The position numbers were made by a program, and so were the translations under genes. Below the pieces are notes generated by a model, which ran no database searches, was not told the origin of the DNA, and saw only the letters and a program-made list of their open reading frames with translations. From positions 434,001-498,000 of the forward strand of contig NZ_JAGXCY010000001.1 in the NCBI RefSeq assembly GCF_018310695.1: a stretch of 64,000 nt of DNA, read 5' to 3'. Source of the DNA: Paenibacillus sp. Marseille-Q4541 (GTDB lineage: Bacteria > Bacillota > Bacilli > Paenibacillales > Paenibacillaceae). Positions 9,249-17,819 of this stretch are shown here, piece after piece. Each line of letters opens with the position of its first letter. The stretch's first letter is position 1.

Positions 9249-10187
9249 TTAAGCGTACGGCTCAGCTACAAAATGACCTTTGGATACTTCAATCAGCTTG
9301 GCGTTATCCAGGTTATAGGCACTTTTAGAACCTTCGCCTTCTTTACCATTACTAATTGGTCCTGCATCGTCTTCTGGCATAATGATGCGTTTTTTGTTTG
9401 CTTCGATATCTGGATCCGGAATTGGAATCGCAGACAACAACATTTTGGTATAAGGATGAATTGGATTTGCATAAAGTTCATCACTTTCAGCAAGTTCCAC
9501 CATTTTACCCATATACATAACAGCAACACGGTCACTAATATGTTTAACCATAGATAGGTCATGGGCAATGAAGAGATAAGTCAGACCAAGGCGATCTTGA
9601 AGTTCCTTCAGCAAGTTAACAACTTGAGCTTGAATGGAAACATCCAGTGCCGAGATCGGCTCATCACAAATAATGAACTTCGGATTTACAGCAAGTGCAC
9701 GAGCGATACCGATCCGCTGACGTTGACCACCAGAGAATTCATGAGGATAACGGTTTGCATGGTCGGCATTAAGTCCAACCAGATCAAGCAGTTCCTCGAT
9801 ACGTTTCTTACGTTCCTTACTGCTACCTGCCATATTATGAATATCGAGTGCCTCTCCAACAATGTCAGCAACGGTAAACCGCGGATTGAGTGATGCATAT
9901 GGATCTTGGAAAATCATTTGCATATCGCGGCGCATTGCTTTCATTTTATTAGGAGGTAATTTGTATATATCCGTTCCATTAAAACGCACGCTTCCGGCAG
10001 TTGGCTCATACAAGCGAAGGATGGTACGACCAGCTGTAGATTTACCACAGCCAGACTCACCTACCATGCCCAGTGTTTCCCCTTCACGAATGTGGAAGTT
10101 CAGGTTATCCACGGCTTTGAGTGTACGATTCTTCCCTACATTAAAGTACTTTTTCAGTCCTTCTACTTCAATCAAGTTGTTACTCAT
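9249..10187 (-). CDS. oppF: Oligopeptide ABC transporter ATP-binding protein OppF
   Basis: 312 residues from ATG 10187. Walker [10 protein letters not shown] at about 43-51, signature SGGQRQRIG, Walker B FIICDEP and the switch His (FIAHDLSMV), followed by the oligopeptide/dipeptide C-terminal extension. It energises peptide import with OppD at the cytoplasmic face. I choose 10187 because its ATG overlaps the oppD stop (ATGA) and AGGAGG lies ten bases upstream; a longer frame to 10229 lacks such a site. Last gene of the operon, followed by a terminator. Confidence 0.95.
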   Translation of the reverse strand: MSNNLIEVEGLKKYFNVGKNRTLKAVDNLNFHIREGETLGMVGESGCGKSTAGRTILRLYEPTAGSVRFNGTDIYKLPPNKMKAMRRDMQMIFQDPYASLNPRFTVADIVGEALDIHNMAGSSKERKKRIEELLDLVGLNADHANRYPHEFSGGQRQRIGIARALAVNPKFIICDEPISALDVSIQAQVVNLLKELQDRLGLTYLFIAHDLSMVKHISDRVAVMYMGKMVELAESDELYANPIHPYTKMLLSAIPIPDPDIEANKKRIIMPEDDAGPISNGKEGEGSKSAYNLDNAKLIEVSKGHFVAEPYA

Positions 10188-11179
10188 GAGGAATGTACCT
10201 CCTTCGCCATAGGATGAAGTTCCCAGCAACGTGCCATATGCGTATCACTGAATACGGTCGCGCCTGGATCAACTTTTTGGCAGATGCTCATTGCACTGTC
10301 GCAGCGTGCTGCAAACGGGCAACCTACTGGTGGCTTGATCAGATCGGGTGGAGTACCTACGATTGGAATGAGTGGCTCATCCTTTTTCTGATCCAAACGT
10401 GGCATAGAGCGCATCAGGCCTTTTGTATATGGATGTTGCGGATTTTTGAATATTTCATATTTTGATCCCGTTTCTACCACTTCACCTGCATACATAACGA
10501 TAACGCGGTCAGCAATACCTGCAACAACCCCTAGGTCATGCGTGATCAAAATAATGGATGTACCCAGCTTGCTTTGCATATCTTTCATAACATCCATGAT
10601 TTGAGCTTGAATCGTTACGTCAAGAGCAGTTGTTGGCTCATCGGCAATGAGAAGTGCAGGTTTACATGCAAGAGCAATCGCGATCATCGCACGTTGTCGC
10701 ATACCACCAGAGAACTCATGTGGATATTGACTAAATCTAGCTTCTGCATTTTTGATACCTACCATCTTGAGCATAGCGATGGCTTCTTTTTTCGCTTGAT
10801 CCTTAGACATCCCTTGGTGCTTAATAAGCACTTCTGTAATCTGGTGTCCAATTTTAATCGTAGGATTCAGTGAAGTCATAGGATCTTGGAAGATCATTCC
10901 AATATCTTTACCACGGATGGCTTCCATTTGTTTATTGGTTTTCTTGAGCAAGTTCTGCCCTTGGAAAATAATTTCACCTTTATTAATAATGGATGGTGGA
11001 GACGGAATCAAACGCATAATGGTTTGAGCTGTTACACTTTTACCACTACCCGATTCACCTACGATCGCAACGGTCTCCCCTTTGCCGATCTCAAAATTCA
11101 TGCCGCGAACGGCTTTTACCTCGCCGTCTCTTACTTTAAAAGAAACGTTAAGATCTTTAACCTGTAACAACGGATCCAT
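10184..11179 (-). CDS. oppD: Oligopeptide ABC transporter ATP-binding protein OppD
   Basis: 331 residues from ATG 11179 (AGGAGG eight bases before; an in-frame GTG at 11188 lies inside the ribosome site). Walker [10 protein letters not shown], signature [11 protein letters not shown], Walker B LLIADEP and LITHDLGVV are present. The C-terminal extension has [15 protein letters not shown], a cysteine-containing stretch typical of this family and reported in relatives to carry an iron-sulfur cluster. It forms the ATPase pair with OppF. The stop overlaps the oppF start by 4 bases. Confidence 0.95.
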   Translation of the reverse strand: MDPLLQVKDLNVSFKVRDGEVKAVRGMNFEIGKGETVAIVGESGSGKSVTAQTIMRLIPSPPSIINKGEIIFQGQNLLKKTNKQMEAIRGKDIGMIFQDPMTSLNPTIKIGHQITEVLIKHQGMSKDQAKKEAIAMLKMVGIKNAEARFSQYPHEFSGGMRQRAMIAIALACKPALLIADEPTTALDVTIQAQIMDVMKDMQSKLGTSIILITHDLGVVAGIADRVIVMYAGEVVETGSKYEIFKNPQHPYTKGLMRSMPRLDQKKDEPLIPIVGTPPDLIKPPVGCPFAARCDSAMSICQKVDPGATVFSDTHMARCWELHPMAKEVHSS

Positions 11180-11191
11180 TACATCCACCTC

Positions 11192-12142
11192 CTATTTTTT
11201 CAGTTTCGGATCAAGTGCGTCACGGAGGCCATCACCAAACAAGTTGAAAGCAAGCATTATCAAGCTGATCAAACCTGCAGGGAACAACATCCGCCAAGGG
11301 TAATACATCCATCCTGTCAAGGCGTTCTCGATCATAGAACCAAGAGATGCCCGAGGAGCTTGTACACCTAGACCCAAGAAGCTAAGGAACGCTTCACTGA
11401 AGATCGCACTTGGTACAGACAACGTGAGTGTTACGATAATTGGACCTACTGCATTCGGCAGTAAGTGTTTGAAAATAAGCCTAGAAGAGTTCGCACCCAT
11501 GGATTTCGAAGCAAGAACGAACTCGCGATTTTTGAGCTGCATAATCTCACCGCGTACAATCCAGGACATGTTAATCCAACCGGTAATACATAAAGCAAGT
11601 ATGATCGTACCTATACTAGGTTCAAGTACAACGAGGAGTAGAATCGTTACTAACAAATAAGGAATAGCGTATAGAATTTCAGAGAATTTGTTCATTAGTT
11701 CTCCGACACGTCCACCATAGAATCCCATGATACCACCGTAAATCACACCGATCGCAAGGTCAATAAAAGCTGCTGCAAAACCGATAATCAGTGAAATCCT
11801 CGCACCAGACCATGTACGAACCCACATGTCACGTCCGAGATCATCAGTTCCAAACCAATGTTCAGAAGATGGTGCTTGATTGGTTTTCATAAGGTCTTGT
11901 GTATCGTATTGATACCCGGATAACATCGGAGCTAAGATAGCCATAACTATAATGATAATGAGGACGACTAGGCTGCCCATGGCAAGCTTGTTCTTTAGAA
12001 GGCGTTCCCAAGCATCTCGCATTGCAGAGACACTTTGTCTTTGAATGACTTCCGCCTGCTTCTCATCGGTCCCGATTTTTCTAAAATCATCGGGTGTAAG
12101 CTGCATGTTGTTTGGATCGATATGAGATTGATTTGCTGACAT
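11192..12142 (-). CDS. oppC: Oligopeptide ABC transporter permease OppC
   Basis: 316 residues with a cytoplasmic N-terminal tail, an OppC N-terminal transmembrane segment (about 55-77) and the binding-protein-dependent permease domain with five further helices. The EAA loop (about 215-235) contacts the ATPases; HWFGTDDLGRDMW is a hallmark of OppC/DppC. AAGGAGG precedes the ATG, and only four bases separate it from the oppB stop. Confidence 0.94.
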   Translation of the reverse strand: MSANQSHIDPNNMQLTPDDFRKIGTDEKQAEVIQRQSVSAMRDAWERLLKNKLAMGSLVVLIIIIVMAILAPMLSGYQYDTQDLMKTNQAPSSEHWFGTDDLGRDMWVRTWSGARISLIIGFAAAFIDLAIGVIYGGIMGFYGGRVGELMNKFSEILYAIPYLLVTILLLVVLEPSIGTIILALCITGWINMSWIVRGEIMQLKNREFVLASKSMGANSSRLIFKHLLPNAVGPIIVTLTLSVPSAIFSEAFLSFLGLGVQAPRASLGSMIENALTGWMYYPWRMLFPAGLISLIMLAFNLFGDGLRDALDPKLKK

Positions 12143-12145
12143 TAC

Positions 12146-13078
12146 CTAGCCCTCCTTCCCGTTGGATAATTTGATACGTGGATCTATGATGACATAAGCT
12201 ATATCTGTAATAAAGCGCGCCACCATCAATATTAATCCGTAGAAAATAGTAATACCCATTATCATCGTATAGTCACGAGATGTAATACTATCAACGAATA
12301 CTTTACCGATACCGCCGATACCGAATACACGTTCGATAACAACCGATCCAGTAACGATGTTTGCAGTCATAGGTCCTACATAAGTAACGACCGGCAAGAT
12401 TGCATTACGAATAATATGTTTAAACATAATAGTAAGACTATTAAGTCCTTTTGCTTTCGCGGTCTTCACATAATCCGCATGAATCACTTCTAGCATACTC
12501 GAACGCGTCAACCGGGCGATAAATGCAATCGGTTGTGCAGATAGAGCTGCTACCGGAAGTACGTAGTCAAGCGGACCATTTAGACCCATTACTTTGAACC
12601 AGCCAAGTTCTTGAGCTAGATAAAATTGCAGGAGGGATGCTAGTACGAAACTCGGTACCGCAATTCCTAGTACAGCTAGCACCATTGCTACATTATCAAT
12701 AATTTTGCGATGATTCATAGCAGCAATCATTCCTAGCAAAATACCAACAATGACAGCGACTACTATAGCAACTGCACCAAGTTTAAGAGAAACACTGAAT
12801 GTTTGGCCAATAATATCGCCTACATCCTGATTAAGTCTTTTCATAGAAATCCCAAAGTCACCTGTTACGATATCACTAAGGTACTTTGTATATTGTTGAA
12901 AAATCGGCTTATCAAGACCATATTGCTCCATCAGTTTAGCCTGAATCTCAGGTGATACATTTTTCTCACCCATGAAAGGGTTACCCGGAATCGCCTTCAT
13001 TAAGAAAAACGTAGCGGAGATGAGGATAAATAATGATATCAGCATGAAGATCAGCCTATTGATCACGTATCTTACCAT
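12146..13078 (-). CDS. oppB: Oligopeptide ABC transporter permease OppB
   Basis: 310 residues from ATG 13078 (GGGAGGTG upstream). Six transmembrane segments, the N-terminal family pattern (RLIFMLISLFILISATFFL, then AIPGNPF) and the EAA loop. It forms the membrane channel with OppC. A longer in-frame ATG at 13099 would bury the ribosome site. A hairpin pair lies between oppA and this gene, which probably lowers its expression relative to the binding protein. Confidence 0.94.
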   Translation of the reverse strand: MVRYVINRLIFMLISLFILISATFFLMKAIPGNPFMGEKNVSPEIQAKLMEQYGLDKPIFQQYTKYLSDIVTGDFGISMKRLNQDVGDIIGQTFSVSLKLGAVAIVVAVIVGILLGMIAAMNHRKIIDNVAMVLAVLGIAVPSFVLASLLQFYLAQELGWFKVMGLNGPLDYVLPVAALSAQPIAFIARLTRSSMLEVIHADYVKTAKAKGLNSLTIMFKHIIRNAILPVVTYVGPMTANIVTGSVVIERVFGIGGIGKVFVDSITSRDYTMIMGITIFYGLILMVARFITDIAYVIIDPRIKLSNGKEG

Positions 13079-13130
13079 GACCGTGAACACCTCCCGCATA
13101 AAATAACAGCTATAATTAAAAGTTTATTAG

Positions 13131-13157
13131 AACTAGAATAGAAAGTCTATTCTAGTT
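13131..13157 (-). repeat. Perfect inverted repeat between oppA and oppB
   Basis: AACTAGAATAGA, loop of three, TCTATTCTAGTT: a perfect 12-pair hairpin without a U-run. It may protect the 3' end of the processed oppA message or be an operator; no direct evidence. Confidence 0.7.
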
Positions 13158-13196
13158 ATTTGCGAATTTTACTTGATTCTGGAAATTATTGAAACA

Positions 13197-13242
13197 AATA
13201 AAAAAATCGGGATATATAAGGGTTCCCCACATATATATCCCG
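13197..13242 (-). terminator. Intra-operon terminator or attenuator after oppA
   Basis: Minus-strand hairpin CGGGATATATA / TATATATCCCG with a 13-base loop, followed by ATTTTTTTATT. Because oppB-F follow without an obvious new promoter, partial readthrough is the likely way to give excess OppA. Confidence 0.78.
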
Positions 13243-13264
13243 AACTTACTATACTGTTACATGC

Positions 13265-14929
13265 TTACTTGCCTTCAAGGTAAGCTCTGGAGAAGTCAAT
13301 TGCTCCACTAAAGTCAAGGCTAACACCTTTCAGATAAGGCTTAGTCAAAGAAACATTCGTATAGTAGTACAACGGTGCAATGATCATGTCATCTTGAATC
13401 AAGATTTTCTCAGCTTGTGCAAAGTACTCATTACGTTTAGCTAAGTCTTTTTCTCCTGCAGCTTTCTCAATCAAAGCATCATACTCAGGGTTTGCATAAC
13501 CAGCATCGTTATTACCGTTACCAGTTGTCCAAATATCCATAAATGTCATTGGATCATTGTAGTCAGCTGACCAACCAGCACGAGCCACTTGATAATTCAG
13601 ATTGTTACGAGTTTCAAGGAATACGCCCCACTCTTGGTTTTGCGTTGCAACGTCAACACCAAGAGCTTTTTTCCACATATCTGCAACTGCTACAGCCAAT
13701 TTTTGGTGAGCTTCACTAGAGTTGTAGATCAAAGTAACTTTAGGAAGAGTAGTGTACCCTTCTTCTTTCATACCTTCTTCAAGCAATTTTTTAGCTTCTT
13801 CTGCATTTTCTTGGAAGTAATCCGTGTCTTTAATTTCATCACGGAATTGTGCAGTTTCACCTTTAATACCTGGAGGTACAAAACCAAATGCTGGAATTTG
13901 TCCACCAAGCGTTACGTTATCAACAATGGCTTGACGATCAAGAGCCATCGTGAATGCTTTACGGATTTTTGCATTTTGGAACGGCTCAGCCGTTGTGTTA
14001 AACATATAGTAGTAAGTACTTGCAATACCAGTTGATTTGAATTCTTCTGGCAATTCTTTACTTACGCCTGGAATTTGGTCCGTAGGAACCTCGCCGTTAG
14101 GAGCTCCAGCATAATCAAGTTCTCCACTTCTATAAGAGGAAAGCTCTGTTGCACCGCTTGGCGTCAAAGACATATCGATTTTGGAAAGTTTGATGTTATC
14201 TTTATCCCAATATTGTTCATTTTTAGTAACTTCAATTTTTTGACCAGTAGTCCACTGAGTAAGAGTGAATGGACCATTCGTGATCATAGAATCTTTATTA
14301 GTTGCCCACTTGTCATTATCTTCTACCGATTGGTGAACCGGATAGTAAGTGTAGAATGAAGTCAGACCCAAGAAATAAGGAGTCGGATTTTCAAGAGTTA
14401 CTTTCAAAGTATGCTCGTCTACAGCTTCAACGCCGACTTGGGAGAAATCTTTGATATCGCCAGTGTTGAATTTCTCAGCATTCTTGATGTAGTAAAGCTG
14501 ATAAGAATAAGGTGGAGCTGGTGTTGTTGCTGGATCAAGTACACGTTTCCAAGCAAACACGAAATCATTTGCAGTTAATGCATCGCCATTACTCCATTTT
14601 GCATCTTCACGAAGTTTAAACTCATAAACGAGTCCATCTTCGGAAGTCGTCCAACTTTCAGCTACGCCTGGAATTTCTTTTCCTTCAGAATCCATACGAA
14701 CAAGGCCTTCATACATTGTTTTCAAAACGGTGTTCGTTTGGCTGTCTTGCGCTTGAGCCGGGTCAAAAGTTGGTGGTTCAGCGCTCAAGTTAATTTTCAA
14801 AACCTGTTCTGTTGGTGTGGAAGAACCATCACCTTGACCGCTACTGCTATTGTCTGAACCGCACGCTGCAAGTACGGTACCAAATGCAAGTACAAGCGTC
14901 AAAAGGACTAGCAAACTTTTCCTCTTCAT
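13265..14929 (-). CDS. oppA: Oligopeptide-binding lipoprotein OppA
   Basis: 554 residues. A lipoprotein signal peptide ends in LAAC (Cys about 22), followed by a Ser/Gly-rich linker. The body is a family 5 solute-binding protein with the usual opening (EPPTFDPAQAQDSQT) and C-terminal pattern (NDPMTFMDIWTTGNGNNDAG). It captures peptides outside the membrane and delivers them to OppBCDF. First gene of the operon; AGGGGG lies before the ATG. I see no clear -35/-10 pair upstream, but there are tandem repeats at 15034-15072. Confidence 0.95.
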   Translation of the reverse strand: MKRKSLLVLLTLVLAFGTVLAACGSDNSSSGQGDGSSTPTEQVLKINLSAEPPTFDPAQAQDSQTNTVLKTMYEGLVRMDSEGKEIPGVAESWTTSEDGLVYEFKLREDAKWSNGDALTANDFVFAWKRVLDPATTPAPPYSYQLYYIKNAEKFNTGDIKDFSQVGVEAVDEHTLKVTLENPTPYFLGLTSFYTYYPVHQSVEDNDKWATNKDSMITNGPFTLTQWTTGQKIEVTKNEQYWDKDNIKLSKIDMSLTPSGATELSSYRSGELDYAGAPNGEVPTDQIPGVSKELPEEFKSTGIASTYYYMFNTTAEPFQNAKIRKAFTMALDRQAIVDNVTLGGQIPAFGFVPPGIKGETAQFRDEIKDTDYFQENAEEAKKLLEEGMKEEGYTTLPKVTLIYNSSEAHQKLAVAVADMWKKALGVDVATQNQEWGVFLETRNNLNYQVARAGWSADYNDPMTFMDIWTTGNGNNDAGYANPEYDALIEKAAGEKDLAKRNEYFAQAEKILIQDDMIIAPLYYYTNVSLTKPYLKGVSLDFSGAIDFSRAYLEGK

Positions 14930-15033
14930 CTAGCATTTCCCCCTAAAAAGATGTGGTATATGTTTATAGATTATACAACCAGCGGTCAAAAAAATCTATA
15001 TAACTTTTTCTTATAATGCAGTTTTTTTCAAAT

Positions 15034-15072
15034 TTCGACACATTCGACACAATTTGCACACAATTTGCGTCA
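15034..15072. repeat. Tandem short repeats upstream of oppA
   Basis: On plus, TTCGACACA occurs twice head to tail (15034-15051) and is followed by AATTTGCACAC and AATTTGCGTCA (15051-15061, 15062-15072). The four related units have near-helical periodicity and lie about 105-145 bases before the oppA start, so they could be a regulator array. Function unknown. Confidence 0.5.
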
Positions 15073-15079
15073 GGTTACC

Positions 15080-15466
15080 TTACACCAAATCAAGTATGTA
15101 ACTGAATAATCCAAATGCCATAAGTACTATATAACTGAAGCTCATCACAACAAAAGTCATGCGCCAAACGACCCTAAACATCTTCTTATAATCGATCTTT
15201 CCTCTCAATCTGGTCTGGGCACTTCCGATCAGTCCTAAGGCGATAAGCAGCAAAATCAATATCAAATAAAAACCGAATCCATTATCAAATGTATTATTGA
15301 ATAAGGCTGCAACAGCGGCTATGAGAAAAACCGTTGTCACATCCATTGCAGTAAGTAGCGCACTTTTCTTATGTTTTTTATAGTGGAGAACAATAAAGTA
15401 TACGAGCAGAAACGGGAAAAAAGGAAGCATGCTAAGCACAATCAGGAAAGATTCGATCGCATTCAA
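15080..15466 (-). CDS. DUF3397-like membrane protein
   Basis: 128 residues with four predicted transmembrane segments (about 5-27, 38-58, 66-84 and 100-123) and a short basic loop. It resembles the DUF3397 family found beside panE and bshC in Bacilli; the function is unknown. The start is TTG at 15466, four bases after the panE stop, with GAGGAGG inside the end of panE, so the two are translationally close. The family call rests on length, topology and location rather than a catalytic motif. Confidence 0.72.
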   Translation of the reverse strand: MNAIESFLIVLSMLPFFPFLLVYFIVLHYKKHKKSALLTAMDVTTVFLIAAVAALFNNTFDNGFGFYLILILLLIALGLIGSAQTRLRGKIDYKKMFRVVWRMTFVVMSFSYIVLMAFGLFSYILDLV

Positions 15467-15469
15467 TTT

Positions 15470-16438
15470 CTACAATTCCTCCTCTATTATCATTCCTTTG
15501 ATAATATTATATACAAGCTCATGTCCTTGAGTTTCTAATCCCGCCTCCTTTGCCATCTGAATGATACTCCCGTTAATCGCTCCGATCTCTGTTGCTTGTC
15601 CGCTCATTACATCAGTGCACATTGAGGAACGATTACTTGCCGTCAAACGGCACACATCCAGCACTTGCTCCCATAAATCGGAATCGTAAGGGATAAATCG
15701 TGCATCATAAACAGAAGTTGCCTCTATATACAATTGTCTCATAACCTGCAATCGATACGGACTATCTAACAACTCTCCATTCGTAATTCTCCAGATCGCA
15801 GTAAGCGGATTGATAATGGCGTTAATCATCAGTTTCCGATAAATCAGCTTATCGATTTCATTCGACGATTTCGTTTTAAATCCTGCCTTTAACAGTGCTT
15901 TTGTAAAATAATCCATTACATTTCTATCATGTATTCGACCTTCTCCGTCATTTTCAATAAGCGTTTCTCCGTAACCTGCTCGAATCACTTCATTCGGACT
16001 TGTTCTTTTTGCCCCTTCTGTCGTTATCGCAGCGAATACGCATGCCTTAGGCAATGCAGCTGCTATTTTGCTAATATGGCCTGTACCGTTTTGAAAACAA
16101 TAAATAGGTGCGTCTACATGAGCACTGATCAGCGTTTTCATCAATTCATCAATTGCTCCCTGCTTCGTCATAACCATGATGAGATCGCCTTGTTTCTCCT
16201 GCCATATCTCCTCAAAATGTTTTATTTCATATATTTTTAAATTAGAAGCCCGCACTTTGGCCACTTGACCATCCGGCTGGGTAATCAGCACACCTGCTTC
16301 CTGTATTTTGTTTGCCTGTTCCTCCGTTCTCACCCACAATCGCACAGATTCACCCGCTTTCGCGAGCCCCCCTCCATACAGCAATCCAAGTGAACCGGCT
16401 CCAATGACATCAATGATCAAAACATATCCAACTCCCAT
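15470..16438 (-). CDS. panE: 2-dehydropantoate 2-reductase
   Basis: About 322 residues. An N-terminal Rossmann NADP motif GAGSLGLLYGGG and a C-terminal ketopantoate reductase domain (KLMINAIINPLTAIW is characteristic; its first Lys is the likely catalytic residue). It reduces ketopantoate to pantoate for coenzyme A synthesis, or an analogous branched substrate. Start choice is uncertain: ATG 16438 has only a weak upstream site, while TTG at 16420 follows GGGAG by 11 bases. The neighbourhood (rsfA-like, panE, DUF3397) parallels B. subtilis ylbO-ylbQ. Confidence 0.87.
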   Translation of the reverse strand: MGVGYVLIIDVIGAGSLGLLYGGGLAKAGESVRLWVRTEEQANKIQEAGVLITQPDGQVAKVRASNLKIYEIKHFEEIWQEKQGDLIMVMTKQGAIDELMKTLISAHVDAPIYCFQNGTGHISKIAAALPKACVFAAITTEGAKRTSPNEVIRAGYGETLIENDGEGRIHDRNVMDYFTKALLKAGFKTKSSNEIDKLIYRKLMINAIINPLTAIWRITNGELLDSPYRLQVMRQLYIEATSVYDARFIPYDSDLWEQVLDVCRLTASNRSSMCTDVMSGQATEIGAINGSIIQMAKEAGLETQGHELVYNIIKGMIIEEEL

Positions 16439-16483
16439 TACAAAATAATTTCTTCTACTATATATCAAGAAGATGGATATGAC

Positions 16484-16526
16484 AAAAACCCGTCTACCGC
16501 ATAAATAGCGATAATACGGGTTTTGC
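16484..16526 (-). terminator. Terminator after the rsfA-like gene
   Basis: Minus-strand hairpin with arms AAAACCCGT and ACGGGTTTT ending in a T-run, between the rsfA-like gene and panE. Confidence 0.75.
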
Positions 16527-16546
16527 CATTAGGTACTTCCAGCTTA

Positions 16547-17194
16547 TTAATCAATCCGTTCTAGATTACCGTTAGCATCCATTTTAAACCGAGATTTCAC
16601 TTCTTCTTCTTCTTCTGATAAGAACGCAAGCCTTCTTGCCCGATCCATAATTTGAATCAAAGCCTTGTAATCATCATTCACGACACGATAATCTGTCTGT
16701 ACCTCATTCACTTGCTTAAACAGACGATCATTCTCAAACTTCAATTCATTTAATTCTTCTTCTTTTTCCCGAAGTTCTTTCTCCAGAAGTTTCAATTGTC
16801 TTGCATTTTCGTGGACCATCCCTTTCCATTGTCTGAGGAAACGAATTACCGCATCAATAGATAAGGTTTCTTCCGAAAAAGCTTCTGAACGAAAAACAAT
16901 CTCTTCCGTATCCGTTACGGATAAAGCAGCAACCTGTGGTTGTACAGCGGATTGCCTTTTGGAATAACTTCTTTTCTGGCGCTGAGCCTTAGCAATTCCG
17001 ATAGCTTCATCATATTTTTTACGTACAAAACTGTTCCAGCGAAAACCGCAAGCAGCAGAAGTCCTTCCAATCTTATCTCCTACTTCTTCAAAAGCAGCCA
17101 GCTGAGTACTACCTTCTCGAATATGACGAAGTGTCACATCAGCCAGAATTAAGTCATCCTCTGCACTCCACGCATCTTGTCTCACAGCAGTCAT
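16547..17194 (-). CDS. RsfA/YlbO-family (Myb-like) transcriptional regulator
   Basis: 215 residues. The N-terminal 60 residues form a Myb/SANT-like helix-turn-helix (WSAEDDLILADVTLRHI, then GRTSAACGFRWNSFVRK), typical of the RsfA prespore regulators of Bacilli. A basic linker follows, then a long coiled coil (about 115-180) probably for dimerisation, and an acidic end. RsfA itself fine-tunes SigF-dependent genes in the forespore; YlbO is a paralogue located near panE, which matches the location here. GGGAGG precedes the ATG. Confidence 0.85.
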   Translation of the reverse strand: MTAVRQDAWSAEDDLILADVTLRHIREGSTQLAAFEEVGDKIGRTSAACGFRWNSFVRKKYDEAIGIAKAQRQKRSYSKRQSAVQPQVAALSVTDTEEIVFRSEAFSEETLSIDAVIRFLRQWKGMVHENARQLKLLEKELREKEEELNELKFENDRLFKQVNEVQTDYRVVNDDYKALIQIMDRARRLAFLSEEEEEVKSRFKMDANGNLERID

Positions 17195-17395
17195 GCTATA
17201 AACCTCCCAACGACATCCATTATCACAACCTCACCCCAAGCATTTTTCAGTTGGTGTGTAAGCCGGTTATAAAAGCAGCTTTAATCATTCTTATGCCCTT
17301 CATAGAGTTCATAGAATCTATTTCATATTAAAATGTATTTCCAATTTCCAGTACTGCCATACCCTAAAAGATTTCGCTTTCATATCCATTTTTTA

Positions 17396-17424
17396 TTTAC
17401 ACCTTTTTCCTTTAGAGCTATAAT
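17396..17424 (+). promoter_or_regulatory. SigA-type promoter
   Basis: TTTACA (17396-17401), 17-base spacer, TATAAT (17419-17424), about 49 bases before the DUF2626-like gene. Confidence 0.75.
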
Positions 17425-17472
17425 GTTACTTAGTATACATATGAGCGTATTATAAGAAAGGGGGTTACTATC

Positions 17473-17709
17473 GTGGCGCGCATGTTTCGTGTGCTTGGTT
17501 TTTTCACTCTAACGATTGGTCTCATGGCTTTTGCAGCAGATATGCTAGAAATGGCCCTTCTCTTCTTCTTCCAGACCGCCTTTTTTGTTGTTCTAGGCTA
17601 CTTAAAATTCACCGAGAGAACGTATATTTTGTTATTCTGGGCTTACATGATTATTAGCTTCTCAGGTTTTAGCTATTGGACTGTGTTTGTAATGGGCAAT
17701 CCTCTATAG
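17473..17709 (+). CDS. DUF2626-like small membrane protein (YqgY type)
   Basis: 78 residues, almost entirely two to three hydrophobic helices (about 5-22, 25-44 and 51-73). The length and pattern match the DUF2626 family (B. subtilis YqgY), whose role is not known. The start is GTG at 17473 after AAGGGGG; ATG at 17482 is an alternative. It is a single-gene unit with its own promoter and a strong terminator. Confidence 0.75.
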   Translation: MARMFRVLGFFTLTIGLMAFAADMLEMALLFFFQTAFFVVLGYLKFTERTYILLFWAYMIISFSGFSYWTVFVMGNPL

Positions 17710-17719
17710 AAATAACCAT

Positions 17720-17765
17720 AAAGAACGGTTTGGCTATCCTGCCAAACCGTTCTTTATTTATTTTC
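17720..17765 (+). terminator. Terminator after the DUF2626-like gene
   Basis: Perfect 14-pair hairpin, AAGAACGGTTTGGC / GCCAAACCGTTCTT with a 6-base loop, followed by a T-rich run. Confidence 0.92.
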
Positions 17766-17819
17766 TTTATCATATTATTGTTTTATGTAGGTACAAGCTT
17801 TCGTTAGGAGGAGAATTAT

